A stretch of 64,000 bases of DNA, from NCBI GenBank assembly GCA_028023455.1, contig JAQFVV010006208.1, positions 5,068,963 to 5,132,962 of the forward strand, written 5' to 3'. Below the pieces are notes generated by a model. That model was not told the DNA's origin, searched no databases, and saw nothing but the letters and a program-made list of their open reading frames with translations. This stretch comes from Epiperipatus broadwayi. Lineage: Eukaryota; Onychophora; Udeonychophora; Euonychophora; Peripatidae. Shown here one piece after another: positions 1 to 13,300 of the stretch; the first letter of the stretch is position 1, and each line of letters starts with the position of its first letter. Position numbers and translations under genes: made by a program.

Positions 1-3000
1 ATTAAGCTCACTTCTTTATGTGCAATATCAAACCATAAACTTAAAAATATAATTTTTATTAATAAACAATAAATACATTATCCTTTTATGTTTAAATACC
101 CATATACACACGTATATAATTTAAACGTTAGATTATAAAATTTTAATAATAGAAGTCAAGTCAAATAAATAGATATCTTAATAAAATCAAATATTAAAAT
201 AATTAGATTTCAATCATTCATATCTATGGATAAAACAATTATTAAGATAGCTAATAGTTACTAATCAAGACTCAAAACATAGAGATAGCAACTAAATGCG
301 GAGGAATTAAAATTAGAACTCAATTACGCAATTATTAATTATAATGCATTCAACAATAATCGAATACAAAATCATGAAAGTAACTTAACACATGCTAATT
401 ATCGGAAGTCAATTCCACTATAACAGCTAAATCAACTAATTTCCAAATCAGTTCCATTTTTTAGAATAGTTTGGATGAATTTTTCTTGTTTATAAAATCT
501 TCATTAGCAGAGAACTCTAATATCACTCAGGTAAAGTGTAAATAAATTACTCTTTAATATCATCAATAATAATTTCAAAAGCGAAAGTATCTTTAATATA
601 ATAATTAGAGAAATTCTTAACAATATCATTCTAAACTTGAATTCCAAGGAAGAAAAATAGCAAAAAAAAACTTATTTATTTAAATAAATTTATTTTAAGA
701 AGATTTTAAGTTATAGAAAATGCATCATGATTAAACACATTTTGCCATAGGATTAAATGCTATTGTTCTAACCTAAAACAGTGTAATTATTCACTCCTAT
801 TGAAATGCCTAAAGTATATATATCATCTATATAATTCAATATCCAACTTTGGTTTACAGCGAGATAATTTAAGGAAACAGATGTCATTGTCATGCGAGAG
901 TAATATTTATGAAATAATGGAATATACTGATTGCCTCACCGATGACTGATGACCGGAAATAAAAGAACTTTATTCCTAATGAACATTGCTACTTAAATTT
1001 TGGAAAATGAATAGGACAATACCATAAACTTTAAATGCACTATATTATTTTTACGTATCAACATCTATAAATATTTAATTTTATTTTTTTTAGCTTTAAA
1101 ATCTGCTTACTTTGGAATAATCCATTTTGGAAAATCATTAGATGAAAAATGGGAAAAGATCATTGATTAATTTTTTTATTTTTATTTAATAAGATTTAGG
1201 TCTTCCTTACGCAGCGACTTGACCAGGTTAATAATTAAACTTAATATGAAGATAAGATTTTATTGTTCTTCATATTAAATTCATCCACTTATGACTTGAC
1301 AGAATTATTGTTTATTATTAAGTTAATTAATTTATTAATATTTGTTTGTTTACTATTCAGTATAAATGACTAATATCCTTGGATGAAAGGTCTTTTCTTT
1401 CAACGATAGGGACCATACATAGATGGGAGGTCTTATAAAAATGGAATTCCCTCAAAAGGATTCGATATTACAAGTCTTCATTTATATTTATATTGTTTAA
1501 TTTAAATTTAGTTAGCTAGTGTTATCATAATCTTTGGAATTATAAAATGTTATTGATTTTTTGCAATCTACTAAATATTGTTTGTGCTATGATTACTATG
1601 GGATATGGGAAGATATAATTTTAAAATGTATATACTAATATAATAGAAATGTATTTAAACACTTGTAATTAAAAATTTTGTTATACAAAGATAAATTTAA
1701 ATTGTTTTCAATTAATAAATATTGTTTAAAGAAGTCTCTGATTTATTTAAATTATTTATTTTATTTTCATAATAAGATAAATTTGAATACATATACCCAC
1801 ATATACATATCCTGATTTAATATCATGATAACTTGGTTGGAATGAATTTTGAGAATCTATCAAACTTATATAAAAGTATTATTATTGCTACAGGATATCA
1901 ATTGATCCCTGAACAGAGTTAAGTGTAAAATTAACCTTGAGTTCGAATACTGAGCATAACGGAATAGTAAAGAGAGGTGAAGATTGGATGAATTGGTCTA
2001 AGTTGTATCTGTATTGAATGTTTAAATATTAAATTATCATATTTGAAATAGATGCAATCATGGATTAGATTATTATCGCATTGTTCATGGCATCCTACAT
2101 GAAGACCCTAGGTTCAACTATAGTAAGATGCATTCACCCTCATTCCTTAAAGGAATTCAGACCATTACAATAGTAATTTGGAAAAATGAAAATGGTTATT
2201 CCAAAATAATATGATATAATTTTTGAATTTTTCAACACTCATAATTTGAATTCTGTGTCTGTTTCTTTATTAAGAAACCATGACGATTAAAGATATTGAT
2301 TAATCATAGGCTTGATGACAATAGAAATATAATATTTCCTCACTGGTATGAAATTCTGCATCCCATTCTGATTATATATTCATTTTAGGGTCAGTGCATT
2401 GATATTCATCTATCCAATAGAAATTAATCAGGAAAGATTGTCTTCTAATTATTAATTGATGAATATCTAAATGGATATCTGGAATAGTCATGAGCCAACT
2501 ATCTGGGGAAAAAATCCTAAGGCTATTTAATATACTTTCTAGAACCACATATTGAAGACATGTCATATATAAAGTTTGCTTCACAATATCAAAAAATTTT
2601 AATTGCAGTAATTGAATTAACATTGGAGTAGGTACAAACTTAAAAAATCTATTTTATCTCATTTTTCTACAGACAAGTTATCTAGAAAGAAAACATTTGA
2701 TTAAACTTTCTATTATTTATAATTTTAATGAATCAATTTTGTACTATAAAAATGCTAAGTAATTTTAAAACTTTATTATTGATAATAATTGATTAAAACA
2801 GTAAAGTCTTATTTCTATTTATTTATAAAGTCTGTAAATTACAATTTAATTATAGATTAAATTTATTCAGTTAACTGTTGAAAATTTATAAACAAAATGT
2901 TTTAATTTTCTGTGAGTATTTTATGAATTTTACAAAAATTATTTACGCAAAAGAAATGAGGCAAAACTTACAGGATATATAAAACAGCCTGTGAATTATC

Positions 3001-3488
3001 CAAATTACTTGTAAATCTGATGGATTGAATTATTATATTATCTCATTGCTATGATATATGATGCAATTGTTCATGCAATATGGCTGTGTCCTGGAATACA
3101 TGTTTCTCATTTTACCTGATCCTATAACTCAGCAATTTATTATATGTTCAAGAAAATAGTTTCAGATTAGTGTAAGAAAGCATATGGTGTCCACTGTTGA
3201 GTTATATTAATGATGTATAATTGTGCGTTATTGTTGAAAATCGACCTCAAAGTTATTGTTTACAACACAGCTTAGAAAATCCAAGCTATGTCAATCCAGT
3301 CATTAATGTACAGTACTATTTATTAGAGATCTATGGATATTGTGATTGATAATATGAAATAAAATAATATAATGGAAAAGATTAGTGTTCCATTCGTAAA
3401 CAAGTACTGAATAATATCATTATCTGGTTTGGCCACAATTATTGCTCATACTGACATTAAATCAAGATTCACTGCTTTAAAATGCTAT
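1..3488. other. AT-rich sequence upstream of exon A1, nothing recognised
   Basis: No exon of the A-D type and no convincing open frame is visible. The longest open frames are under 90 codons and show no domain. It is probably intron, since exon A1 starts at a splice acceptor. Confidence 0.5.
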
Positions 3489-3635
3489 AATAGTCTAGCT
3501 ATCAGAAGTATATTCTCTTATTCTTCTCTTTCACTTTCTTTGCATATCTTCATATATTCATATATATATTGCTTATAACCGTTCTTTCATATACACTTCA
3601 ATGCAAACAAATTTTCTTAAAACCTTTATTTTCCT

Positions 3636-3667
3636 TACAGTTTCGACTGTCCAGCAGTCTTCATCAG
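3636..3667 (-). ncRNA. Hammerhead-ribozyme-like motif
   Basis: On the minus strand the order is CTGATGA, a stem II of GACTG/CAGTC closed by CTGGA, then GAAA and CTGTA. All core elements (CUGANGA, GAAA, NUH as GUA) are in place and stem II is perfect. Stem III is minimal, as described for Penelope-like elements; stem I is only partly resolved. Confidence 0.65.
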
Positions 3668-3798
3668 AGCTACAATATTTGAATAATATAAATACATAAC
3701 CATCATTTCACATATATATATGTGAAATAATGGTTATGTATTTTTTATATATATGTGAAATGATGGTTATGTATTTATATTATTCAAATATTGTAGCT

Positions 3799-3830
3799 CT
3801 GATGAAGACTACTGGAGAGTCGAAACTGTA
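3799..3830 (+). ncRNA. Hammerhead-ribozyme-like motif
   Basis: CTGATGA at 3799-3805 is followed by GACT and AGTC flanking the stem II loop, then GAAACTGTA. The first two bases after the putative cleavage site (AG) can pair with the CT preceding CTGATGA, giving the start of stem I. It is the inverted partner of 3636-3667. Confidence 0.6.
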
Positions 3831-4178
3831 AGGAAAATAAATAAGGTTTTAAGAAAATTTGTTTGCATTGAAGTGTATATGAAAGAACTGTTATAAGCAA
3901 TAGTCTAGCTACTATGAAACTTATTTTCCCACATTTTTTTGATTGAAAATATTTTGTATGTTGAAAATAATCGGAAAGGTTCTGACTTCAGAACTTTTTT
4001 CCCAACCCTTGATGTACTACAAATTTATGTAACTTGGTGAAAAGGAACTTATTTATGTAAGATATTTTTTTTACTAATTATGTTTATTCAGCTTTTAATT
4101 ATGTTTGTTAATTAATAAACTATTTACATTACATTCTTTTAAAATATACATTTTGTAAAATGATTTCTTTCCATAAAG

Positions 4179-4325
4179 ACGGCCTTTACTTTGATCGAAC
4201 CTGTTATGCCAATTAAACTCAAAGTAGAAACTGAAGAAGTGGCGTCCATTATAAAGAAACCCAAAAGTATCCAAGCTAAACCTGAATTAAAATATGAAGC
4301 AGAAACTGTAGCAACAACCATTAAG
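4179..4325 (+). CDS. Exon A1 of titin-like gene (49 aa, PEVK-like)
   Basis: This exon is open in phase 0 between a CATAAAG acceptor and a GTATTG donor. It starts TAFTLIEP, carries an acidic EVETEEV-type stretch, the basic IIKKPK motif, AKPELKYE and ends ATTIK. It is the most diverged of the four A exons: the usual PKKPEVKPELKYE reads PKSIQAKPELKYE. No earlier D exon is visible in the 4.2 kb upstream. Confidence 0.88.
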
Positions 4326-7300
4326 GTATTGAACAGTGTCAATGCAATTTAAGTCAGTTAAATGTGTTCATCTTTCCTCCAGATGTAACTGGTCTGTTGT
4401 TGATGGAGTCCTGCTTATTCATTTGTACATTTGAAATTGTTTGTTAATGTATGATTACTGCTGTTCTCCAATGAAAATATATTCTTGTTGTTTGTAAAAT
4501 ATGCTTATTGTGATTTTAGATTTATTTCGTTAATTTTTTTAAATGTGTTTATATATTGATTCAACATTTTACTCTGTTAATACAATGTAAGTAAAATGTT
4601 ATTCAAACTTAACAAATTTTTAATATGCTCTGCCATAACGTAATAACTTTTCATAATAGGCTAAACCTTCTGAAATTAAACCTGTTTTGGCAGAAGAGAT
4701 CACTACTGAAGGTCTTATCCAAGTACCAAAAGTAAGTTAATTATAAATTTTCTCTATTCAAAATATATTATATTTGAATACAAGTATTATTTATATACTA
4801 GGAATTTAGATGTAATTATAGGGGATTTGAACACAGACTCTCAAACTCCCTTCAGCTATCCACTCTATCTCATACAACCAGTATACATAACCATGCACAT
4901 GCAAAAAGGATAAATGATCTCCAATAAACATATTTCATGTTGAATTAGTACTCATCAGTTGGTCCAGATCATCATCTTTCCCACATATATATAATCATTG
5001 CTCTGTTTAATATTAAGATGGCAAATCTTCAAACTTTAATGGATAAGCTTTAATTTACTCCACTCTCCAATTCTTCAGCCATCCATACCATTGAAAATCT
5101 GATGATGGGAAGCCTAAATCTCTTATTGATGCCAAGACTTTTAAGTCAATCTGACCCCTCATGGATAGAACCTTATCCATTTAAATACACAGAAGAGGAA
5201 TGGGCAGGATACAGGCTGAATCTGTAACATTTGAATACAAGTATAATTTAGATACTTGTAGTTTAATTGTAATTATAGGGAATTTGAACACAGACTTTCA
5301 AGCTCCCTTCAGCTACCAACTCTATCTTATTAAGCCGATACAAATGGCCACACACGTGAAAAAGATAAATGTTCTCTATATAAGTATTTTGTGCTGAACC
5401 AGTACTCATCAGTTAGTCCAGATCATTATCTCTCACATCCATAAACAATCAATGCTCATTTTATATTAGGATAAATAAATCTTTAAACTTTAATAGGCAG
5501 GCTTCAATCTACTCTACCCTCCAACTCTTCAGTCATCCATACCAATGAAAATCTGATGATGGAACACCCAAATGCCCTGTTGATACCAATATTATTGTCA
5601 TGATTATGTTGACTTTTAAGTCAATATGACCCCTCATATATAGAATTTTATCCATTTAAATACATAGAAGAGGGATGGGTCAGATACAGGCTGAATTTGT
5701 AATATTTGAATATGAGTATAATTTATTTTACTTGGAGTTTAGAAGTAATTGTAGAGGATTTGAACATAGACTTTCAAGCTTCATTCAGCTATCCACTGTA
5801 TCTTATACAACCAATACAAATGACGACACATGTTCTCCCATATAGGTAGTTTGTGCTGAACCAGCATTCATCAGTTGGTCCAGATCATCATCTACCACAT
5901 ATATAATTACAATTTGCACTACAAATGTCAATGAACTTAACCCACATCTTTGATACCATCCACATTAGATAAATATAGTAATGACTATTATTAATCACAC
6001 ACATATATATGTAATCAATGCTAAATTTATATGAAGATAGCAAATCTTCAAACTTTAATGGACAGGCTTCAATCTATTCCACTCTCTAACTCTTCAGTCA
6101 TAAATTATTATACTTTTTAAATATTCTCTAACTTATTATTGCATTAAAATTATCTCTTTATCGAATTTAACTGAAAGTCTATTGTTATTATATAGTGTTT
6201 GTTTCTTTATAAGGTTCAAGAAAAGCCAGAAGTCGTGGATGTTACTGTGGGATTAAAAGAGTAAGTGCAATATACTTTGTATTATTTATACATTATTGTT
6301 TAAATAATTCAATCTTCTCGGTTGTTATCCAATGATTTCATTTGATTTTAAGACAAATAATAGTTATGTATAAACTAATAGTTATATATAAAATGTACAT
6401 TTTTAAAAATATATGTATATATGTTTGTAGGCACATATTCAGAAAAAGTAAAACATATGTACCCAATAGTTATATATATATATTAATAATTACATGGTGC
6501 ACTATTTCTATTTTTTAGTATTGAATGTAATGTATCTTTAGAAAAATTCAAACTTTATTTAAACTTTTTCATATTCATATAAATATTCTGGATATTCGTA
6601 CAGAAAAGATAGTCTACATAATTTAAATTTCGCTTTCATGCTTTTGATATATAACGCATCATAATCATTGCTATGATTATGATATCAAATGCATGCTAAG
6701 CAGTGAAATGTATATATATTAAAATTATGCGAAGAGATAATAATAATATAAAAAGAAATAAAGTAATAGAGAAAATCGAATATTAATTAAATAAAATATT
6801 TCATCGAAATATTGTAACAGGAACTAATTACGGAAAGGAAAATCAGATAATGGAGAAAATTCAATTAGTATCAGCTAACTACTAATTGAAGCTACAGTAA
6901 AGATTGAAGTGATAAAACTCTCCATTTCAATCCTTGTGAACTATATTATTACTCCAGAAAACAAAAGAACAAAAAAAATTCCAAAAGACTGGAACAGAAA
7001 AAAGAATGCCTTTTCTTTTCATCTTCATCATATCGAATCAACTGGGATTTCCATCAGGAAGAAACAGTGGAAGAAAACAGCAGGGACATCTTATTACTCA
7101 GGTTCTTGGCTCCTGAAGGTACCCGGCCAATTAGGGTTAAAACATATCACCCAATCTTATGATTTTAAAACACCTTAAGGACTTGCAGGATTAAAAGACT
7201 TTAATCATGGCAAAAGTAATGTATTGCCTTCTATTTGTTATTTAACTATTGAGTATGGATTAACTGAAAGGGATTTATACTCCAAAGCAATGGAGCAGGA

Positions 7301-10300
7301 ACTTATGTAATTGAGAAGAGTGTGAACTCATAAGAATATTGTATCTTGGTATATTTATATATCCTATTATTCTTATATATTGTAACTTGTATTCAAGTGC
7401 GAGAAGAAATTGAGCTGCTGTAGGTTTTATTTCCTTTGTGTTCTAAAGAAAATTAATTCTTAAAATAATTTGTTATTCTTGCTTGCAGATTATAGAGCTA
7501 AGACAAAAGAAAGCAGTAATAAAGGCTGAATTTAAATTATAAAGACTACTTTTTCTGTATGAATGTCCAGAACATTTATGCAAATATTACAATTACCCAG
7601 AAAAAAAAAGAAAAAAACAATCTTTGGTATTAAGCTTTTTAAATACATTCGACTATTAGTAATAGCATACAGGGTAGTATATAACAGAATGTTTCAAATT
7701 ACTTTTCATCAGTAGATCAACTGAAAAACTGAAATTTATATATATGTGTGCCTACGTAAAATGAAATGTTAAATTCAATATGGTAGTTTATTTTAATATT
7801 AGTAAAACTATTTATGATTATTGTTGCTAACATTAGACATTCTTTATTTGCTATCAAACGATAAATTTTTAGTTTGTGTTTTTGAGTGCAAATGCCTCTC
7901 ACCACCCAAATAACATCTAGTTCAAATTTACAACATGCAAGTTAATAGAAAGAAATTATTGTATGTGATTCAATAGGTACTAATTTAGAATATACAATTG
8001 AAAATTAATATTTTTCAAAGTAGCATTTTTTCAATTAAAAATAAAATCTGTAATTATATATATACACATTATAATCTAAAAAGAAATAGATAGATACGAT
8101 AACTGCAACACATAACCAAGATACTCGACCAAAATCCTTCACTGACCGAACAACCAACACTTTGGGCAAGCCAAAATTTATAACCTATAAAAGACGATCA
8201 ATCAATAACCATCTCAATAAGCTATTAAAATAAATGTATGATAGATTAAGCTATAATATTGGCTAAGTTCAGAGGGTTTCAGAAGGCCATATGCAACAAT
8301 AATAAGGTCAATAAGGGTAAATAACCACAATGAGTAAGCATTGTTAAAGCAAATGCAATATTTAGTAAAATTTAAGAGAAAGAGACTTCTCATACTCGCT
8401 CTTATTGTGCATTATAATAAATCTTAGTATTGGAAGCATATGTCATTAAAAGATTGAGTTATATTAAAAATTCTCCACCTTCAACACTTCTTCCAATCAT
8501 AACACATCTAATAACCACGACCAGCATATTATTACCATGATCAGATCTACAATTAAATTTTTTTCATAAAAACAAAAGCATGTCTTATTATGTTTTACCA
8601 CAGTGATAATTCTTAAAACAATCTTGCTTTGAATTAAAATAATTTCTTTAACCTTTTCTGTAAGTTAATATCTCAGGGTTCTTTTAAATAATTTTTTAAA
8701 TATTGTAATTTTTTTTTTCTCTTTCCATTTAGGATTGATTATTAGACAAAGAATGAGATCATAGTAATAACATAGTGAGATATACTCTTACTCTTAAGTT
8801 AATATCTCCCTAACTTACAATTATAATAATAATTTTAACAATTAAAATAATCATGATATACTCTTAATTTGGAATAAAATAATTTATTAGGAAAGCATTC
8901 AGATATAGTGAGTGGATAAGGGATTTTATGATAACTAAGGATACCATACTAATACATTCTATACAACTGCTTTTGAATTTAAATTAAATAATTCAATCAT
9001 TTAAATTTATGGCAAAGAATCCAAACAATTTTCTAAATGAAATAAAATGATATCAATACAAAATCAGTGATCTTTTAACAAATGAAATTGGTTATAGTGA
9101 TCCTTTAATAATAAGCAAATAAAATAATCTATTTCTTAGATGCTTCCTTTACATCTGAGATGCAGTTATAATAAAGTGACTCTCATGTCAAATAAGATAT
9201 GTTCATATACTCTCATTACCTCCAATATAAACTTTATAATATTTAGATTTCTGAATATTATATGTGTGAATGTTGATAAATACTTAAAAAGAAAATTAAC
9301 AATAAAAATAAAATTTTTGACAATAAAGACACTTAACATACAAAAACTTTGATATCTTACTATATTATCAGAGTAAATCATTTAAATACTCTGATTAAGC
9401 GTTGGTGGCCTAGTGGTTAGCATAGCTGCTTTCCAAGCCGTTGTCCCGTGTTTGCTTCCTGGCTGACGCTTTGACACATAAAAAAAAAATATTTAAATAC
9501 TCGATTGTCCAATCCACTATGAAGGAAAATTATAATTGATTACAGATGAATGAATGAAAATAAAATAAATACTAAATAAAAATCATTATTCACTGGTTAA
9601 TGAAACTTTCTGCAATATTAACATTATAATAAATTTTCAGTTTTACTACACAATCATTCCATTATATTATCCCCTACAAATGTATTTAATATCTTTCAAA
9701 TATCACCAATCCTGCTGTGAAATAACTATCGAAGGAGATGTATACCATTTATTGAAGCCAAATGTAAAACTTTAATTTCTAAATTAAATGCTTATTGGGT
9801 TTACATCTTGAAATAACTGGCAAATCATGAAACAAGATCTGCACATCAAATCAATAACAACCTACACTGATTTAACCAAGAGTGTGACTGAAAGTAAGAT
9901 GACATCCATCAGCACCAACAAAATATATTAATTGTGAAGATAAAGTCATAGCAGAATACTACACATGGCTTTATGCAAAAATACATTATAAATAAATCTG
10001 CATTTGGAATAATAAGGCAAATCAAAAAGCACATGATCACATGAACTCAAAGAAAGAAGAACCTGCATCTGAGGGCAATATATAAGATGTGACATTATCT
10101 CTAGACATATACACAATGAGAATAAATCATCAAAAGTACAATAAGAATTGCCTTAAATACAACATTTTATGCTTAAATATGAGACAAAGAATAATATAAT
10201 TCATGGAAAATATGATACAAGAGAGAGATAAAACAACAATCTCTTTGAAAACACTGGTAAGATAGGAATATACATCAAAAACAAGAGAGAGACTAATGCT

Positions 10301-13300
10301 TATTCTCTTAAATAATACAACAACAAACTGATGTGTAAAACTGATAAAGTATATTCTAGCGAAATATAGCATAATAAAATAAACTATGGCATAAAAATAA
10401 GAAATAAAATATACAACTGCTTCTATTATATTTGTCATTAGCATATACATTCAAATAAATAACATCATGAAAAGGAATTAAATATAATGCTTTTAAAATA
10501 CAATATGATAAAATAAATAATCTGAGAACTTCTGGATAAATGTAGCTTATAACAATTTATAAAACTATAGCAATGCATAAAATAAAAGAAAATATATAGC
10601 ATAATACAGTATCACAAATATTGAGACTTAAACTATACTCTTTTACCAAATAATAAAAATGAAAGTCTTTCATCTTTGGTATTTCAATTACTCAACAGGA
10701 TATAGTCACTGTAAATGCCATTCTAAAAACACGTTAGATTTCTCCATATTATTTAAATACAGCAAATTCAAATTACCCATAAAACACTTTAACATGAACA
10801 TTAAGTAACAAATTTCCATATAAACACTAGCACAAGAACATATTTATGGCTATTTAACATTCATAAAATATGTTTTAAAATAAATTCAAATAAGATCGTT
10901 TTATTCATACAACATTATATTACCTTCTTATTATCTTTTTGGAAAGTATATATTGACAATAAAATTGAGGAGTATTTGTTTCTTTGAGAAATAATGTATT
11001 CATAGTAGAGCAGATTCTTGAGTAATAATAATGACGAGAGAAGTGTAAACATTAGAATAAAATAGGACAAGTTTATAATACTTAAATGAAACTATTTCAG
11101 GAGCATTTATGTTCAAATTATTTCCAATACAACTTATTCTTGTTACTGCAGAGAAGAGGAAATAATTTAATAATAAGAATAATAAATCTGAATATATTAT
11201 TCATTAATATTATTATCTTTCCATTGTATATTATAACGAATAAATTTCTATAAAGTAAAAAAAGTCAATAAATTTAATTTTATTAATTTAGGAAACTATT
11301 TTTCCTTGCTCTTGTTGAATTCAAGATAATACTGATATTCAGTGAACGAATAGCTTCCACCCTGCTGATACCAATAATAAAATGTCATTTTTACTATAAT
11401 AGCATTTAAAATAATTTATTTTGTTGAATAAATGAATATTATCTTTTTTTTAAATCAATGTATTTGAATAATAAGTACATTATAATAATTTTAAAAAGTC
11501 ATTCATCCTTAATGTATATTTAAAGTACATTTTAATAATTCAAAGAAATATCAATTTAAACAAAATTAAGTATTTTCTTGTCAGATTATCATTAAATTTA
11601 ATTAACAAACTTATAAATTTTTTTTATTGTAAGGCAGGTTCTACAATCTGGAATTTAATAATCTATTATTTCAAAATGATAAATCCAAAGAAAACCTCCT
11701 TTCAAAATACGAACCTTTTAAGCAAAATTATTTTTATTCTTAAATAAAATGGTAATCCATCATCAAACGATCCACACCGCTCAATGGCACTGTTGCTAAT
11801 CAAAAACAAATAGATATAATGTTACCAGGCTGATTTACATTTTTTTATTATTTATTCAAAAACAAATAGATATAACTTTGCTCTTTTATTTTTTTTTAAA
11901 CATTTAATTTTTTTTAAAATTTATAAACAAATAGATATAACTTCGTTCTTTTTTTTTTAAACATTGCATTCTTTTAAAATAATGCTTTCACCGTTTTTTG
12001 GGGGGAGGGGATTTCCATTCTTTTTGTTTTTTTAAACATTTATTTTTTGTTAAAATAACAAATTTGTGAAATAGTTAGAATTTGTACTACCTCATACTAC
12101 TTCCACTAGGTTTAACACTATTTCGGATTGCATATTGCTATACTTTTTGTCATTACAACTACAGATACCCTCATATGATATGCTGTTGAATGTTAAATAC
12201 TAGCGTGTATAGAAAGTGTCATAACATGTCACAGATAATTTTCATACGCTATCAATGTGGGAGAAGTGTTGACTGCTTCAACATCAAGTGTTTGAACAGT
12301 TTACAGGCCATAAGATGTATGAACGGCCTTGTAAACAGCATATTTCTATGCTTTTGCATGGAAACAGTGCCATCAGGTGGTGTGAATCGTCCAATGTTGT
12401 AGTACCAATAAAACTGTTTAATAATACTTAAATAGTCTAAAGTTTTTAGCAGTCATAATATATCTGGATAGAATAAATTTAACTTATAATATTATCTATT
12501 TCTAATATATAAGAATCAATAAAGGTTCTTATGCAACAATGATGTTTTATGCAGAAATCCATTGAACTGTGTAAGTCATATAAAAATAATTTAATTATTA
12601 TTAAATACTTTGATTTTTCCATTGTATTTCTCTTCAATTTGACCTTTAAGTATTGGAAGCTTCAGTTTAAATCTTTGAGTCTGGACAAAATTATTTAGCA
12701 ATTCATATTTTAACTTTTAAAACAAACAAAAGTTTATTAGAAGCAATTAAAATTTAATAAAATTTAACAATTAAGTGAACAAGGAAGTAACTGCAAAACA
12801 AGTATACAAATACGAGCTAGTGTGTTCATTAGTTATATTTATAAGAGACATCATATGACTGATTTTTAATGAATGAAATTGACATCCAGTCTACTCACTG
12901 CAGCTATTAAACTTTACATATTAATTAGTATCCTGGGACAAATTACTAAAAATAAATTAATTTACATGTCTGTCTAGACATTAATTAATTATTACAATTT
13001 TAAAATAAATTATTTAAAAAACCAAGTATATATTATAATAAAATAAAAATATTACAGAACATATTACATTATTTCAAATATAATATTATCTTATATTATT
13101 CCTTTTAGCATATTTACATTCATTAACTGATTTAAGCTACCAGAACATTTTTAAGTTATATTTTTTTAAAACAAAGACTTTTAAAAATAATTTTTTAAAC
13201 TTATACATTAAACTATGTTAAGATAAAGATTTACACCTCATGCATTCACACACACTAATGCATTCTTTTTTAAAAATAATAGCTTAATTAATAAAATTAA

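Larger units (their letters stand above)
3502..3898. mobile_element. Palindromic hammerhead-bearing insertion 1, with 13-bp direct repeats
   Basis: Long inverted arms run from 3569 to 3900 around a short TA-rich centre. Each arm holds a hammerhead-like core, one on each strand (3636-3667 minus, 3799-3830 plus). The direct repeat AATAGTCTAGCTA sits at 3489-3501 and 3899-3911, consistent with a target-site duplication. About 66 bp at the left end (3503-3568) have no inverted partner. It lies upstream of exon A1. Confidence 0.8.

Noticed and set aside
4139-4342. Minus-strand frame opposite exon A1
   Set aside because: Shadow of exon A1; similar shadows lie opposite D1 (14643-14864) and A4 (51658-51852).
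6909-7178. 89-codon frame as a host gene
   Set aside because: No domain, no splice support; the block looks like degraded retroelement DNA.
10130-10450. 106-codon minus-strand open frame
   Set aside because: Composition is that of AT-rich intron (Ile, Phe, Tyr); no domain, repeat or retroelement motif.
12190-12402. 70-codon plus-strand frame with several Cys
   Set aside because: No recognisable spacing or domain, no splice context matching the gene.
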